Positions 1 to 9,918 of a stretch of 64,000 nt of DNA are shown here, one piece after another. The first letter of the stretch is position 1, and each line of letters begins with the position of its first letter. A program made the translations under genes and the position numbers. Source of the stretch: Candidatus Thiodiazotropha sp. (ex Myrtea sp. 'scaly one' KF741663) (GTDB lineage: Bacteria; Pseudomonadota; Gammaproteobacteria; Chromatiales; Chromatiaceae). The notes beneath the pieces were generated by a model, which saw only the letters and a program-made list of their open reading frames with translations, had not been told where the DNA came from and did not search any database. The stretch is from positions 310,001 through 374,000 of the forward strand of contig JAHXIQ010000003.1 in NCBI GenBank assembly GCA_025655555.1. Direction: 5' to 3'.

Positions 1-1164
1 GGCGATATCGTCGGTGCAGAAGGCGTACTGTTCAAAACCAAGACCGGTGAGCTGTCTCTCAAGGTGGATAAAATCCGCTTGTTGACCAAGGCGCTCCGCC
101 CCCTGCCGGAGAAGTTCCATGGATTGTCGGATCAGGAACAGCGCTATCGACAGCGTTATGTCGACCTGATCATGAACGAGGCTGCCCGGGATACCTTCCG
201 GATGCGTACCCGCATCGTTCGTTTCATCCGGCAGTTTCTCGATGATAAGGACTTCATGGAGGTGGAGACCCCCATGATGCAGGTGATCCCCGGCGGTGCC
301 ACTGCACGCCCCTTCGTCACCCGGCACAATGCCCTTGATATGGAGATGTTTCTGCGTATTGCTCCGGAGCTCTATCTCAAGCGACTGGTTGTAGGTGGCT
401 TCGAACGGGTCTATGAGATCAACCGGAATTTTCGTAACGAAGGTTTATCCACCCGGCACAATCCCGAGTTCACCATGCTGGAGTTCTATGAGGCCTATAC
501 CGATTACAATGGGCTGATGGACCTAACCGAAGAGATGCTGAGAAATCTCTGTCAGCATGTGCTTGGCACTACCCAGATAAGCTATCAGGGCGAGAGCTAT
601 GATTTTGCCAGCCCCTTTCAGCGTATGACGGTGAAGGAGTCGATTCTCCACTTTAATCCCGATATTCAGACCTCTGAACTGGATGACCCGGCACAGGCCA
701 GAGCGATTGCCGAGCGTCTGGAGATTCCGTTGAAGGAGAGCTACGGCCTCGGCAAGGTGCTGATAGAGATCTTCGAAAAGACCGTCGAGCATCGTCTGAT
801 GAACCCGACCTTTATCACCGCTTATCCGACTGAAGTTTCACCACTGGCAAGGCGTAATGATGCCGATCCCTTTGTTACCGACCGTTTCGAGTTTTTTGTC
901 GGTGGCCGTGAGATCGCCAATGGTTTTTCAGAGCTCAATGATGCCGAGGATCAGGCAGAGCGCTTTCGCAAACAGGTGGAAGAGAAAGAGGCTGGTGATG
1001 ACGAGGCCATGCACTACGACGAGGACTATGTGCGTGCGCTCGAGCACGGTATGCCGCCGACAGCGGGTGAGGGCATAGGTATCGACAGACTGGTGATGCT
1101 GTTGACCGATTCACCGTCGATCCGTGATGTGTTGCTGTTTCCGCATATGCGGCCAGAGGTCTGA
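1..1164 (+). CDS. lysS: Lysyl-tRNA synthetase, class II (5' end missing)
   Basis: Charges tRNA-Lys with lysine in the cytosol. The reading frame is open from base 1 and the start lies outside the window; the 387 visible codons begin inside the N-terminal anticodon-binding (OB-fold) domain ([15 protein letters not shown]). Class II motif 2 is seen as [15 protein letters not shown] and motif 3 as [13 protein letters not shown], followed by the typical C-terminus FPHMRPE. A GTG at 64 could be mistaken for a start but the family's conserved sequence continues upstream of it. The stop TGA at 1162 is followed by a palindromic repeat. Confidence 0.97.
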   Translation, partial: GDIVGAEGVLFKTKTGELSLKVDKIRLLTKALRPLPEKFHGLSDQEQRYRQRYVDLIMNEAARDTFRMRTRIVRFIRQFLDDKDFMEVETPMMQVIPGGATARPFVTRHNALDMEMFLRIAPELYLKRLVVGGFERVYEINRNFRNEGLSTRHNPEFTMLEFYEAYTDYNGLMDLTEEMLRNLCQHVLGTTQISYQGESYDFASPFQRMTVKESILHFNPDIQTSELDDPAQARAIAERLEIPLKESYGLGKVLIEIFEKTVEHRLMNPTFITAYPTEVSPLARRNDADPFVTDRFEFFVGGREIANGFSELNDAEDQAERFRKQVEEKEAGDDEAMHYDEDYVRALEHGMPPTAGEGIGIDRLVMLLTDSPSIRDVLLFPHMRPEV

Positions 1165-1200
1165 GTTTTTTAATGCCACAAATGTCAGGGAGTTGTAATG

Positions 1201-1304
1201 GTAGGTTGGGCCGACGCAGGAGGCCCAACGTCACTCTCCGATTCCCATACGTTGATAGTAATATCTAGCCCAATCGTTGGGCCTCCTGTGTCGGCCGAAC
1301 CTAC
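1201..1304. repeat. Imperfect palindromic repeat downstream of lysS
   Basis: A 30-base left arm (1201-1230, beginning GTAGGTTGGGCC) pairs with a right arm (1275-1304, ending GGCCGAACCTAC) at 28 of 30 positions, separated by 44 bases. The GTAGGTTGGGC-type palindrome resembles dispersed REP-like repeats of proteobacteria (recalled, not searched). It could also form a transcript-end hairpin between lysS and the convergent antiporter gene. Confidence 0.75.
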
Positions 1305-1381
1305 GTCAGCTGATACAGGGGGCCTATTCTGAGAATTCGTACGGGAAGTTTTGTGTTCGTGTTGGCCATTCCCTTTCCTGC

Positions 1382-3364
1382 TCAATGTCCATAAAGCAAA
1401 AGCCCCTCTGCGTGCTCCAGACGTTGTGGCGTCCCGGCCAGCACCAATACGTCACCAGCCTGTAACCGGGTCTCAGGTCCGGGGGACTCTCCCCGAATAC
1501 CACCACGGCGTACTGCTGTGACGCTTACATCCCAGTCCCAGAGGTGCAGATCCTCGATGGTGTGATCCACCGCAAAGGCCCGCTCAGGCAATGTCACAGT
1601 ATGTAACCGCTCCTGGAAGGCCTCGTCATGTTCGATATCCATCGCTTCCTCGCCGTGAAAGAAATCACGCAGGAGCTTGTAGTGGTCCTCACGGATCTCC
1701 CGCATGATTTTGAAGATGCGAGATCCCGGTACCTTGAGCAGCAACAGCAATTGTCCACCCATCATGAGACTTGCCTCCACTGCTTCGGGCATGACTTCCG
1801 CGGCACCTGCAGCCTCCAACTCGTCCAGATGGGCATCATCTTTGGTTCGGACCAGTACCGGAAGTGTCGGCGCCTCTTCCCGAACGTGGGCAAGTATCTT
1901 CATGGCACTGAGGTGGTCTTCGAAGGTCAGGACGACTGCGCTGGCACGTTGCAGGCCGGCAGCCTGTAGTATTTCTTGGCGAACGGTATCGCCAAAATGT
2001 ACCGGTTCGCCCGCTTCATGGGCCTCGCGTATGACGCCCGGGTCCAGGTCCAGTGCGATATATTGGAAACCCTCCCGGTCAAGCAGTCTACCGATGTTCT
2101 GTCCGATGCGGCCGTAACCGCAGAGGATGACATGTTTTTCCAGGTCTTTGCTCTCCTCTTGTATCTCTCCAATTTCCCCCGTGCCCGAACTACCACTGCG
2201 TAACGTGCAGAAGGTCTGAGCCAGTTTGCCGTTGTAACGAATCAGAAACGGTGAAGCCGCCATGCTGATGATGATGGCAGCGAACAGTAACTGTCCAGGC
2301 TCTCCGGGCAGTAGTCCGCTACCTAGTGATAGGTCGAGCAGAACGAAACCGAACTCCCCGCCCTGTGCCAAAAGAAGTCCTGATCGAAAAGCGGTCGCAA
2401 TCGATCGCCCAGAGAGGCGCGCAAGTAAAAGAATTACACTGGCTTTGAAGAGAATAAGTGTTACCGAAAGCAGGATAACCCAGTGCAGAATCGGTAACAG
2501 TGAGACAAGGTCCACCCGCATACCGACAGTCACAAAGAAGAGGCCGAGAAAGACATCCTGGAAAGGGCGGATATCCGCTTCGATCTGATGACGGTATTCG
2601 GTTTCTCCTAACATCATCCCGGCGAGAAAGGCACCCAGGGCCAGGGAAAGACCCGCTTCGTGGGTCAGCCAGGCGGCAGCGAGGGATACCAGCAACACCG
2701 TCAGGGTGAAGAGTTCAGCAGAGCGGGCTCTCGCTATCTCATGAAACAGTGGCCTGAGCAGCCAGTGACCCACCGCCATGATGGCGGCAAACACCAATGC
2801 CGCCTTGACCACGGCCTGGATGAGAGGCCAGAACATGCCTGACCCGCTGTCACCGGCCAGAATCGGAATCACAACCAGCAACGGAATGACTGCCAGGTCC
2901 TGAAACAGCAGGATGCTGACGCCCAATCGCCCATGCTCTGCGTTGAGCTCAACCTGTTCCGACAGCTGCTTGATGACGATGGCGGTTGATGAGAGAGCCA
3001 GAATAGCACCTGAGATGACAGCAGCCTGCGGTGAGAGTCCGAGTAACCAGGCACCAATCGCGATAATGATGCTTGTGATAAGTACCTGACTGCCACCCAA
3101 GCCAAACACACTGCCCTTCATGGCGATCATCTGTGGCAGTGAAAATTCCAAGCCAATGGTGAACAGCAGGAAAACCACACCGAATTCCGCAAGAAACCGG
3201 GTGTCTTCAGTGGATGCCACCATGCCGGTTCCAAAAGGACCCACCAGAATGCCAACGATCAAATAACCAAGGATAGGTGGTAAGTGCAAGCGCCTGAAAA
3301 GCGTTACCGTTAATACGGCCACACCAAGCAGGAGCAGGATGATTTGAAGGGTATGGATATTCAT
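1382..3364 (-). CDS. Monovalent cation:proton antiporter, CPA2/KefB type
   Basis: Inner-membrane cation/H+ antiporter or K+ efflux protein. The first ~390 residues are strongly hydrophobic with a dozen or so predicted membrane segments (Na_H_exchanger family). A TrkA-N Rossmann domain follows, marked by HVILCGYGRIGQNIGRLL and an acidic residue after the second strand (ALDLDP), and a RCK/TrkA-C domain ends the protein. The ATG at 3364 (MNIHTLQIILLLL, 660 aa) is chosen because it places the first membrane helix at the N-terminus; an upstream in-frame ATG at 3418 adds 18 residues of unlike composition. No KefF-type ancillary subunit is adjacent, so glutathione gating is not established. It converges on lysS. 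Confidence 0.87.
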   Translation of the reverse strand: MNIHTLQIILLLLGVAVLTVTLFRRLHLPPILGYLIVGILVGPFGTGMVASTEDTRFLAEFGVVFLLFTIGLEFSLPQMIAMKGSVFGLGGSQVLITSIIIAIGAWLLGLSPQAAVISGAILALSSTAIVIKQLSEQVELNAEHGRLGVSILLFQDLAVIPLLVVIPILAGDSGSGMFWPLIQAVVKAALVFAAIMAVGHWLLRPLFHEIARARSAELFTLTVLLVSLAAAWLTHEAGLSLALGAFLAGMMLGETEYRHQIEADIRPFQDVFLGLFFVTVGMRVDLVSLLPILHWVILLSVTLILFKASVILLLARLSGRSIATAFRSGLLLAQGGEFGFVLLDLSLGSGLLPGEPGQLLFAAIIISMAASPFLIRYNGKLAQTFCTLRSGSSGTGEIGEIQEESKDLEKHVILCGYGRIGQNIGRLLDREGFQYIALDLDPGVIREAHEAGEPVHFGDTVRQEILQAAGLQRASAVVLTFEDHLSAMKILAHVREEAPTLPVLVRTKDDAHLDELEAAGAAEVMPEAVEASLMMGGQLLLLLKVPGSRIFKIMREIREDHYKLLRDFFHGEEAMDIEHDEAFQERLHTVTLPERAFAVDHTIEDLHLWDWDVSVTAVRRGGIRGESPGPETRLQAGDVLVLAGTPQRLEHAEGLLLYGH

Positions 3365-3549
3365 CAGATCAAAAGGGCTGCGTTGGAAACATAGGCAGTC
3401 TGCGGAAAAAAGATGCATAAATCCACGATAACGGAGAAAACCTCACCATATGCCCTGGAAATGACTTGTGAGGCAATAATTTACATGGGGTATTCTCAGC
3501 CAAAGTGGTAAAATGGATTTTTAAATTAAGTTAAAGACATCACAAACAA

Positions 3550-5865
3550 GTGGCTAAAAGCAACAAGAGACGATCCAGCCCCCAGGATCCCCATCACGCC
3601 CGCGAGGCGAGAAAATACGACAATCCCATTCCCAGCCGTGAGTTCATCATGGAGACCCTCAAAGAGAAGGGTGTGCCAATGAATCTGGCCGCTATCGCAG
3701 ACGCACTGGCGATGCGTGATGATGAACAGTTGGAGGCGTTACGCAGGCGCCTTCGTGCTATGGAACGCGACGGACAGCTTATCTGTAATCGCAAGGACAA
3801 CTACTGTCTGGTCAATAAACGTGATCTGATCGTCGGCCGCGTGATTGGTCATCCTGACGGTTTCGGTTTTCTCAAACCTGACGATGGGGGTGATGATCTC
3901 TATCTCTCATTCAAAGAGATGCGCTCACTGCTGCATGACGACCGTGCCGTAGTGCGGGTCACTGGAATGGATCGGCGCAACCGGCTTGAGGGTGCAGTGG
4001 TCGAGGTGCTTGAGCGCAATACACAATCGGTCGTCGGTAAGCTCTATCAAGAGAGCGGTGTCGGATTTGTGGTGCCTGATTCAAAACGTCTCAGCAAGGA
4101 TGTCGTGATACCCAGCAGTGAAATCGGTGAAGCCAAAAAGGGCCAGATGGTGGTGGCTGAAATTATCGATCAACCCACAAAGCGTACACCACCTATCGGC
4201 AGGATCGTTGATATTCTAGGGGATCATATGGGTCCGGGGATGGAGACCGATATCGCTATCCGAACCCACAATATCCGTAACAGCTGGCCGGATGAGGTGG
4301 AGAAGCAGATCAAAGGCCTGACGCCCGAGGTGGCTAAAGCAGACAAGGCTGGGCGGGAAGATCTGCGTCAACTACCGCTTGTCACCATCGATGGTGCGGA
4401 TGCGCGGGATTTCGACGACGCGGTCTATTGCGAACCCAAGCCGAAGGGCTGGCGACTGCTGGTCTGCATCGCAGATGTTTCTCACTATGTGCAACCGGGT
4501 ACCGCGCTGGATCAGGAGGCGAGGGCCAGGGGTAATTCAGTCTATTTTCCAGACCGGGTAATACCCATGCTGCCGGAAGTACTCTCCAACGGCTTATGCT
4601 CCATTAACCCCGAAGTCGACCGGCTCTGCATGACTTGCGAACTCTACATCGACAAGCAGGGTGCGGTTAAACGCTCACGTTTTTTCCCCGCCGTCATGCG
4701 TTCACATGCCAGGCTCATCTATGACGATGTGGCTGCGATGCTGGAGGGTGATGCCGGTTTGTGTGAAAAACATGCAGACATATTGCCTCATCTGCATCAC
4801 CTCTATCAGCTCTATCAGATCTTACAAAAGCAGCGTGCTGAGCGGGGTGCTATCGATTTCGATACCACCGAGACCCGTATTGAGTTCAATGATCAGAAAC
4901 GTGTGGAGCGAATCGTCCCCGTTATTCGCAATGATGCACACCGTCTCATCGAAGAGTGTATGCTGGCGGCCAATGTGGCTGCAGCTCGATTCCTGCTGCG
5001 CAAGAAACAGCCGGCACTCTACCGCATTCATGAAGGCCCGGCGGAGGAGAAGCTCACCGATCTGAAGGAATTTCTTGGGGAATTGGGGCTCAGTCTCCCT
5101 GGTGGGAAAAAACCTCAAGCGTCCGACTATGCCATGTTGTTGGAGCAGATTCGTGAACGTCCCGATCGTCATCTGATTCAGACGGTGCTTTTGCGTTCGC
5201 TCTCGCAGGCCGTTTACAGTTCGGACAATGTGGGTCATTTCGGGCTCTCTTATCAGGCCTATACCCACTTTACTTCACCCATTCGCCGTTATCCGGATCT
5301 GATTGTGCATCGAGCCCTGAAGCACGTCATCGAGCAGGGTAGTGTAGATGATTTCGAATACTCTAAGCCTGATCTGCAAGTCATGGGAGAACAGTGTTCG
5401 AGTACCGAGCGCAAAGCCGATGAGGCGACACGGGACGCCCTCGATTGGCTCAAATGTGAGTATATGCAGGATAAGGTGGGCGAGACCTTCAACGGCATCA
5501 TTACCAGCGTAAACTCTTTCGGTGTCTTCGTGGAATTGGAAGAGATCTACGTTGATGGGTTGGTGCATATAACTGCACTGGATAATGACTACTACCACTA
5601 CGATCCCGTCGGCCATCGCCTGACAGGTGAGCGTACCGGAAAGGTGCTGCGCCTTGGTGATCCCCTCTCCATCACTGTGGCTAACGTCAATTTGGATGAT
5701 CGTAAAATCGACTTTCTGCCTGCCCAGGGAGAGGCTGGTGGTGGGAAGAGGAAGGCGAAGCGCCGATCGCCCAAAGAGACCGGATCGAAGGGGGGGAGTC
5801 CTGCAAAAAAACGGGCTTCATCCAACAAAAAGCGCCGACGTAAACCGAAGCCGAAGTCGGATTAA
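3550..5865 (+). CDS. rnr: Ribonuclease R
   Basis: 3'-to-5' hydrolytic exoribonuclease that degrades structured RNA. The 771 aa fit the family. An N-terminal helix-turn-helix region and cold-shock domains come first, then the RNB catalytic domain with TIDGADARDFDDAV at about residues 279-292 (the Asp residues are the metal ligands), an S1 domain (about 640-720; GETFNGIITSVNSFGVFVEL) and a lysine-rich tail. Translation starts at GTG 3550 (VAKSNKRR); no strong Shine-Dalgarno sequence is visible. Its TAA overlaps the rlmB ATG by one base, so the two genes are translationally coupled, as is common in this class. Confidence 0.97.
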   Translation: MAKSNKRRSSPQDPHHAREARKYDNPIPSREFIMETLKEKGVPMNLAAIADALAMRDDEQLEALRRRLRAMERDGQLICNRKDNYCLVNKRDLIVGRVIGHPDGFGFLKPDDGGDDLYLSFKEMRSLLHDDRAVVRVTGMDRRNRLEGAVVEVLERNTQSVVGKLYQESGVGFVVPDSKRLSKDVVIPSSEIGEAKKGQMVVAEIIDQPTKRTPPIGRIVDILGDHMGPGMETDIAIRTHNIRNSWPDEVEKQIKGLTPEVAKADKAGREDLRQLPLVTIDGADARDFDDAVYCEPKPKGWRLLVCIADVSHYVQPGTALDQEARARGNSVYFPDRVIPMLPEVLSNGLCSINPEVDRLCMTCELYIDKQGAVKRSRFFPAVMRSHARLIYDDVAAMLEGDAGLCEKHADILPHLHHLYQLYQILQKQRAERGAIDFDTTETRIEFNDQKRVERIVPVIRNDAHRLIEECMLAANVAAARFLLRKKQPALYRIHEGPAEEKLTDLKEFLGELGLSLPGGKKPQASDYAMLLEQIRERPDRHLIQTVLLRSLSQAVYSSDNVGHFGLSYQAYTHFTSPIRRYPDLIVHRALKHVIEQGSVDDFEYSKPDLQVMGEQCSSTERKADEATRDALDWLKCEYMQDKVGETFNGIITSVNSFGVFVELEEIYVDGLVHITALDNDYYHYDPVGHRLTGERTGKVLRLGDPLSITVANVNLDDRKIDFLPAQGEAGGGKRKAKRRSPKETGSKGGSPAKKRASSNKKRRRKPKPKSD

Positions 5866-6602
5866 TGTCAGAAGATGGATGGATATTCGGACTGCACTCG
5901 GTGCGGTCAGCGTTGCAAAGGCCCAACCAGCTCACTGAGCTGTTGATTGATGCGGGGCGAAAAGATCAGCGTATCCAAGAGATATTGTCACTCGCGAAAC
6001 AGGCCGGCATTGATGTCAGAACAGCAAAGGGTTCGGCGTTGGATGATCTGTCCAATGGTGGCAGGCATCAGGGGGTTATGGCGAGACTACGTCAGCAGCA
6101 GACCCAGGATGAGCCCTATCTGAAGGCATTGCTGAAGCGACTGGAGCATACGCCGTTCCTACTGATTCTGGATGAAGTGCAAGATCCGCATAACCTGGGC
6201 GCCTGCCTGCGTACCGCAGAGGGAGCCGGTGTGCATGCGGTCATTACACCGCGTGATCGATCGGTAGGACTGACCCCAACGGTTAGAAAAGTGGCCAGTG
6301 GTGCGGCTGAGCTTGTACCTTTTATCCAAGTGACCAATCTGGCAAGGACCTTGAAGTGGCTGAAAGCCGAAGGTATCTGGCTTGTCGGCACAGCGGGTGA
6401 GGCGACCCAAGGGCTCTATGAGGCTGACATGTCCGGCCCCTTGGGAATTGTAATGGGGGGTGAGGGCAAGGGTTTACGCAGATTGACTCGAGAACACTGC
6501 GATCTATTGGTTAGTCTTCCAATGTCAGGAACTGTGGAGAGCCTCAATGTTTCGGTGGCAACAGGTGTGGCACTCTATGAGGCGGTTCGGCAGAGAAAAT
6601 AA
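5865..6602 (+). CDS. rlmB: 23S rRNA (guanosine-2251-2'-O)-methyltransferase RlmB
   Basis: SpoU-family (SPOUT) methyltransferase that methylates the ribose of G2251 in the 23S peptidyl-transferase region. The 245 aa contain an N-terminal substrate-binding domain (WIFGLHSVRSAL) and the three SpoU motifs: DPHNLGACLRTAEGAG, GIVMGGEGKGLRRL and SLPMSGTVESLNVSVA. The length is normal. It overlaps the rnr stop codon by one base, the usual rnr-rlmB pairing. Confidence 0.97.
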   Translation: MSEDGWIFGLHSVRSALQRPNQLTELLIDAGRKDQRIQEILSLAKQAGIDVRTAKGSALDDLSNGGRHQGVMARLRQQQTQDEPYLKALLKRLEHTPFLLILDEVQDPHNLGACLRTAEGAGVHAVITPRDRSVGLTPTVRKVASGAAELVPFIQVTNLARTLKWLKAEGIWLVGTAGEATQGLYEADMSGPLGIVMGGEGKGLRRLTREHCDLLVSLPMSGTVESLNVSVATGVALYEAVRQRK

Positions 6603-6644
6603 GGCTGAGTGCATCAGCAATGATCGTAACGAGGGTTTGTGAGA

Positions 6645-7394
6645 ATGATGAAGAAAACGATGATCGCCTTGCTCGCAAGTGCCTGCTCATTGACCACAGT
6701 CCAGGCAGATACCGTATTAGGCGTTACCATGAGCGTTGATGCCTGGTCCATGGACTCCTCAGGCGAACTGGCTGATACCGCCGATCTCCAGACATTCGAT
6801 CTGGGTTCGGAAACACCGGCACTCTTCTCTTTCGCACTGGAACACCCCGTGCCACTGATCCCCAATTTCCGTTTGAAGTTCGCGGACCTCTCGAGTAAAG
6901 GAAATAATGTACTGTCGAGCAACTTCACCTTCAATGGTGTCACGTATCCGTTGAGTACCGCAGTCGATGTCGATTTCGATATCCAGAGTAGCGACTTCAT
7001 TTTCTATTATGAATTGCTCGATAACGATGCCGTCTCGTTCGATCTGGGATTTAACGGGAAGTATCTCGATGGCGATATCTTGATTTCTGATGGCAGCCAG
7101 AGCGCACGTGAGACCTTCAAAGGCATAGTGCCGATGCTGTACGGCGCTGTGGAATTTGGTATTCCTACGACCCGGCTGTCGCTGTTTGGCGATATCAGTC
7201 TACTCAGTGTAGGAGACCATACACTGCGTGATTATACAGCTGGTGCCGCTTATACTCTGGTAGATAACATGGCTGTCGATTTCAGTGTCCGGGGCGGATA
7301 CCGTCGGTTCTCACTTGAACTGGATGATCTTGACGGCATCTATGCCGACTGGTCATTTGATGGTCTGTTTCTGGGTGTCGAGGCAGACTTCTAG
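6645..7394 (+). CDS. Outer-membrane beta-barrel protein, TIGR04219-like
   Basis: Predicted exported protein of unknown function. A signal peptide (MMKKTMIALLASACSLTTVQA) is followed by ADTVLGVTMSVDAW, which resembles the start of the TIGR04219 outer-membrane family. The rest alternates in short beta-strand segments and ends in an aromatic residue (GVEADF), typical of barrels inserted by the BAM complex. ATG 6645 is preferred over GTG 6639 because GAGGG (6631-6635) sits nine bases before it. It is separately transcribed from rlmB or read through; no substrate can be inferred. Confidence 0.75.
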   Translation: MMKKTMIALLASACSLTTVQADTVLGVTMSVDAWSMDSSGELADTADLQTFDLGSETPALFSFALEHPVPLIPNFRLKFADLSSKGNNVLSSNFTFNGVTYPLSTAVDVDFDIQSSDFIFYYELLDNDAVSFDLGFNGKYLDGDILISDGSQSARETFKGIVPMLYGAVEFGIPTTRLSLFGDISLLSVGDHTLRDYTAGAAYTLVDNMAVDFSVRGGYRRFSLELDDLDGIYADWSFDGLFLGVEADF

Positions 7395-7570
7395 GGGTTG
7401 CCGGGTTAGCTGAAAAATTGAGTTCAGAGCTCTTAACCCAGAGTGAGTGGTTATGGCCATAACCTTTTGAATCTATTTGATTACTGCGTATTTCTAGTCA
7501 TTCGCTATTGCTGACTAATTCCCACTTCTCTCTAGCAGTGTCCGATGTGCGCAGGCATTTCAGTCGTAAG

Positions 7571-7599
7571 TTGCGGATATCCGGTCAATTGTGTAGAAT
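7571..7599 (+). promoter_or_regulatory. Sigma-70-type promoter of the rpsF operon
   Basis: TTGCGG (7571-7576) and TAGAAT (7594-7599) are separated by 17 bases. The pair lies just before the structured S6 leader, which is where a promoter is expected. No other good hexamer pair was noticed between 7395 and 7600. Confidence 0.55.
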
Positions 7600-7610
7600 C
7601 CGCGCTCCCT

Positions 7611-7680
7611 GGTGTCCGCCCAAGCAGACACCGCTCCTTGCCTTACCGCCACTGCGGAAGGCTGCCTAACCCGAAAGGAG
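7611..7680 (+). promoter_or_regulatory. rpsF leader, probable S6:S18 autoregulatory RNA
   Basis: The rpsF leader contains a hairpin GGTGTC/GACACC (7611-7616 with 7627-7632) and a second one, CCTTaCCGC/GCGGAAGG (7641-7661). These are followed by GGAAGGCTGCCTAACCCGAA and the ribosome-binding site AAAGGAG before ATG 7686. The GAAGGCTGCCTAA...CCG stretch is what I recall from enterobacterial rpsF leaders, where the S6:S18 complex binds its own mRNA. Assignment rests on recall and position, not a covariance search. Confidence 0.6.
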
Positions 7681-7685
7681 AGACA

Positions 7686-8132
7686 ATGAGGCACTATGAA
7701 GTCGTGTTCCTGGTCCACCCGGATCAGAGTGAACAGGTACCCGCTATGATCGAGCGTTATCGCTCGGGCATCGAATCCAAAGGTGGCGCCATCCACCGTT
7801 TGGAGGATTGGGGCCGTCGTCAACTGGCTTATCCCATCAACAAGATTCATAAGGCACACTATGTGCTGATGAATATCGAGTGCGATAGCGAGGCATTGTC
7901 CGAGCTGGAGAGCGCATTCCGATTCAATGATGCAGTCCTTCGCAATATGGTTATCCGTCGTGATGAAGCTATCACTGAGGTTTCTCAGTTGGCCAAGTCT
8001 CAGGAGGAGGACGAAAGCGCCTCTTCATCCAGTCGGCGCGATGACGAACCTGAGTCCAGGTCTGAGCCTGAAAAGAGCGAATCAAAATCGGAATCTGAAC
8101 CGGAACCGGAAACTTCCGAAGAAGATAAATAA
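7686..8132 (+). CDS. rpsF: 30S ribosomal protein S6
   Basis: S6 binds 16S rRNA together with S18 in the platform of the small subunit. The 148-aa protein starts [18 protein letters not shown] and contains the conserved GRRQLAYPI and VLRNMVIR segments. ATG 7686 is fixed by the AAAGGAG ribosome-binding site and by family alignment. A Ser/Glu-rich acidic tail from about residue 105 to 148 is longer than in many homologues. It is first gene of the rpsF-rpsR-DUF2232-rplI operon; no priB lies between rpsF and rpsR. Confidence 0.98.
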   Translation: MRHYEVVFLVHPDQSEQVPAMIERYRSGIESKGGAIHRLEDWGRRQLAYPINKIHKAHYVLMNIECDSEALSELESAFRFNDAVLRNMVIRRDEAITEVSQLAKSQEEDESASSSSRRDDEPESRSEPEKSESKSESEPEPETSEEDK

Positions 8133-8158
8133 GCACTTGTTGAAAGAGGATTAAGCAA

Positions 8159-8383
8159 ATGGCGCGTTTTTTTCGTCGTAAGAAATTTTGCCGCTTCACA
8201 GCAGAAGGCATTACAGATATCGATTACAAGGATCTGAATCTGCTAAAGGCATATGTTAGTGAGAGTGGCAAGATTGTCCCGAGCCGTATTACGGGAACCA
8301 AGGCAAAGTATCAACGTCAGCTGGCAAGTGCTATCAAGCGTGCCCGCTATATTGCGTTGCTGCCTTACACCGATCAGCACTAA
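8159..8383 (+). CDS. rpsR: 30S ribosomal protein S18
   Basis: Partner of S6 in the small-subunit platform. The 74 aa carry the conserved [11 protein letters not shown]-terminus, [15 protein letters not shown] and the basic [11 protein letters not shown]-terminus. An AGAGGA ribosome-binding site (8145-8150) precedes ATG 8159. It lies 26 bases after rpsF. Confidence 0.98.
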   Translation: MARFFRRKKFCRFTAEGITDIDYKDLNLLKAYVSESGKIVPSRITGTKAKYQRQLASAIKRARYIALLPYTDQH

Positions 8384-8412
8384 GGGAGTTTATTGAATAA
8401 CCGGACAGCGGC

Positions 8413-9327
8413 ATGAAGAGGTTGGCATCCTTTGTGATGCAGGGGCTTTCCCAGTCAGTCATGGTAACTTCCGTACTGGCGATGTTCTCCCTGATCTTCC
8501 CGTTGATCGGCATACTCAGCACGGCAAGTGTGGGCTTGGTAAGCCTGCGTCAAGGGGGAAAAGCCGGCGCCATGACGGCTGCTGGATCTACCCTGGCATG
8601 CGGTTTACTGATGTTCCTGATCTTTGGGAATGCATTGCCGGCCATGGGCTTTCTGCTTTTACAGTGGTTGCCTATCGGGTTACTCGCGTTATTTCTGCGC
8701 AATAGTCGCTCGTTGGCCCTGACGACTCAGATCAGTCTCGGATTCGGGCTACTGATCGTGTTGGGGCAGTATGTCAGTCTGGGTAACCCGGCCGAGTTTT
8801 GGCGAGAGCAGTTGGAGCCGATGGCCCAGCGTTTTGTGGAAGCGGGTTTATTCAATCAGGCACAGAGTGTCGAGGCGATCAACCAGCTTTCGGTCGTGAT
8901 GTGTGGTGTGGTCGCAGCGGGTTTTCTGCTACAGCTACTGCTGAGTCTATATCTGGCTCGCTGGTGGCAGGCACTGCTCTACAATCCCGGGGGGTTCGCC
9001 ACTGAGTTTCAGCAGTTGCGGTGCCACAAAGCTTTAGGATTACTGGGTGCTGCTGTATTGACGCTATGGCTGATCCCCGGCATGGCACTGTCTGAGGTGG
9101 TTAGCTGTCTGGGCGCTGTCGTCTTGCCGGTTTTCCTGCTGCAGGGACTGGCGGTTGCTCATAGTGTGTTCGGTAAACTGAAAAGCCCGTTGAACTGGTT
9201 GGTTGCAACCTATGTGTTGCTCCTGGTGTTCATGCCGCAGATGGCGATGGTACTGGTAACCATTGGTCTGTTGGATGTTTGGCTCGATTTTCGCGCCCGC
9301 TATCCAGGCAAGCTTGATAGTGGATGA
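8413..9327 (+). CDS. DUF2232 (YybS-like) integral membrane protein
   Basis: A 304-aa inner-membrane protein with about eight hydrophobic segments, running through nearly the whole chain. Its position between rpsR and rplI is where many gammaproteobacteria carry a DUF2232 membrane protein, and that context drives the call. Molecular function is unknown. ATG 8413 starts 29 bases after rpsR, so it is co-transcribed with the ribosomal genes. Confidence 0.8.
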   Translation: MKRLASFVMQGLSQSVMVTSVLAMFSLIFPLIGILSTASVGLVSLRQGGKAGAMTAAGSTLACGLLMFLIFGNALPAMGFLLLQWLPIGLLALFLRNSRSLALTTQISLGFGLLIVLGQYVSLGNPAEFWREQLEPMAQRFVEAGLFNQAQSVEAINQLSVVMCGVVAAGFLLQLLLSLYLARWWQALLYNPGGFATEFQQLRCHKALGLLGAAVLTLWLIPGMALSEVVSCLGAVVLPVFLLQGLAVAHSVFGKLKSPLNWLVATYVLLLVFMPQMAMVLVTIGLLDVWLDFRARYPGKLDSG

Positions 9328-9409
9328 GTTGATGATGTCACGATCATCTTGGCCATAAGGCTGGATGGCGGGGCATTGAAAAGATTTGACCTATACGAAG
9401 GTGATTACA

Positions 9410-9859
9410 ATGGAAATTATTCTGTTGCAGAAAGTGGATAACCTGGGTGATCTGGGTGAAAAGGTAAACGTTAAGAGCGGTTTCGGACGTAACTTCCTGA
9501 TTCCCTCTGGGAAAGCTGTGCCGGCTACGGAAGAGAACCTGAAAGTGTTCGAAGCCCGCCGTGCTGAGCTCGAGAAGGAGGCATCCGAAAAGCTGGCTGC
9601 CGCTGAAGCCCGCAAGGCGAAGCTGGACGGTCTTGCAGTCAGTATCAGTTGCAAGTCAGGTGAAGAGGGACGCTTGTTCGGTTCCGTAGGGACCAGTGAT
9701 ATCTCCAAGGCTGTTATCGGCGCAGGTATCGAGTTGGAGAAGAAAGAGGTCATGCTGCCAAATGGCCCATTTCGTATCACTGGCGAGTATGATGTCGACA
9801 TTCACTTGCATGCAGACGTCAACGCGATCGTCAAGCTGACCATCGTTCCTGAAGAGTAA
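9410..9859 (+). CDS. rplI: 50S ribosomal protein L9
   Basis: L9 binds the L1-stalk base of 23S rRNA. The N-terminal domain MEIILLQKVDNLGDLGEKV and KSGFGRNFLIP is diagnostic; a long helix and a C-terminal RNA-binding domain follow (149 aa). The start ATG 9410 is chosen by family alignment over an upstream in-frame codon at 9386, and AAGG lies at 9398-9401. It is the last gene before a hairpin terminator. Confidence 0.98.
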   Translation: MEIILLQKVDNLGDLGEKVNVKSGFGRNFLIPSGKAVPATEENLKVFEARRAELEKEASEKLAAAEARKAKLDGLAVSISCKSGEEGRLFGSVGTSDISKAVIGAGIELEKKEVMLPNGPFRITGEYDVDIHLHADVNAIVKLTIVPEE

Positions 9860-9882
9860 CTACTCTGCGGTGATCGGCCCAT

Positions 9883-9918
9883 AAGCCTCGACGGTATTAT
9901 ATGCCGTCGGGGCTTTCG
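9883..9918 (+). terminator. Hairpin terminator after rplI
   Basis: AAGCCTCGACGG (9883-9894) pairs with CCGTCGGGGCTT (9904-9915) across a nine-base loop, 12 pairs with one G-T. Only a short T run (CTTTC) follows, so termination may be partial. The stretch from 9919 to 10160 before dnaB holds no convincing gene; a short open frame at 9901-10152 has no recognisable features. Confidence 0.6.
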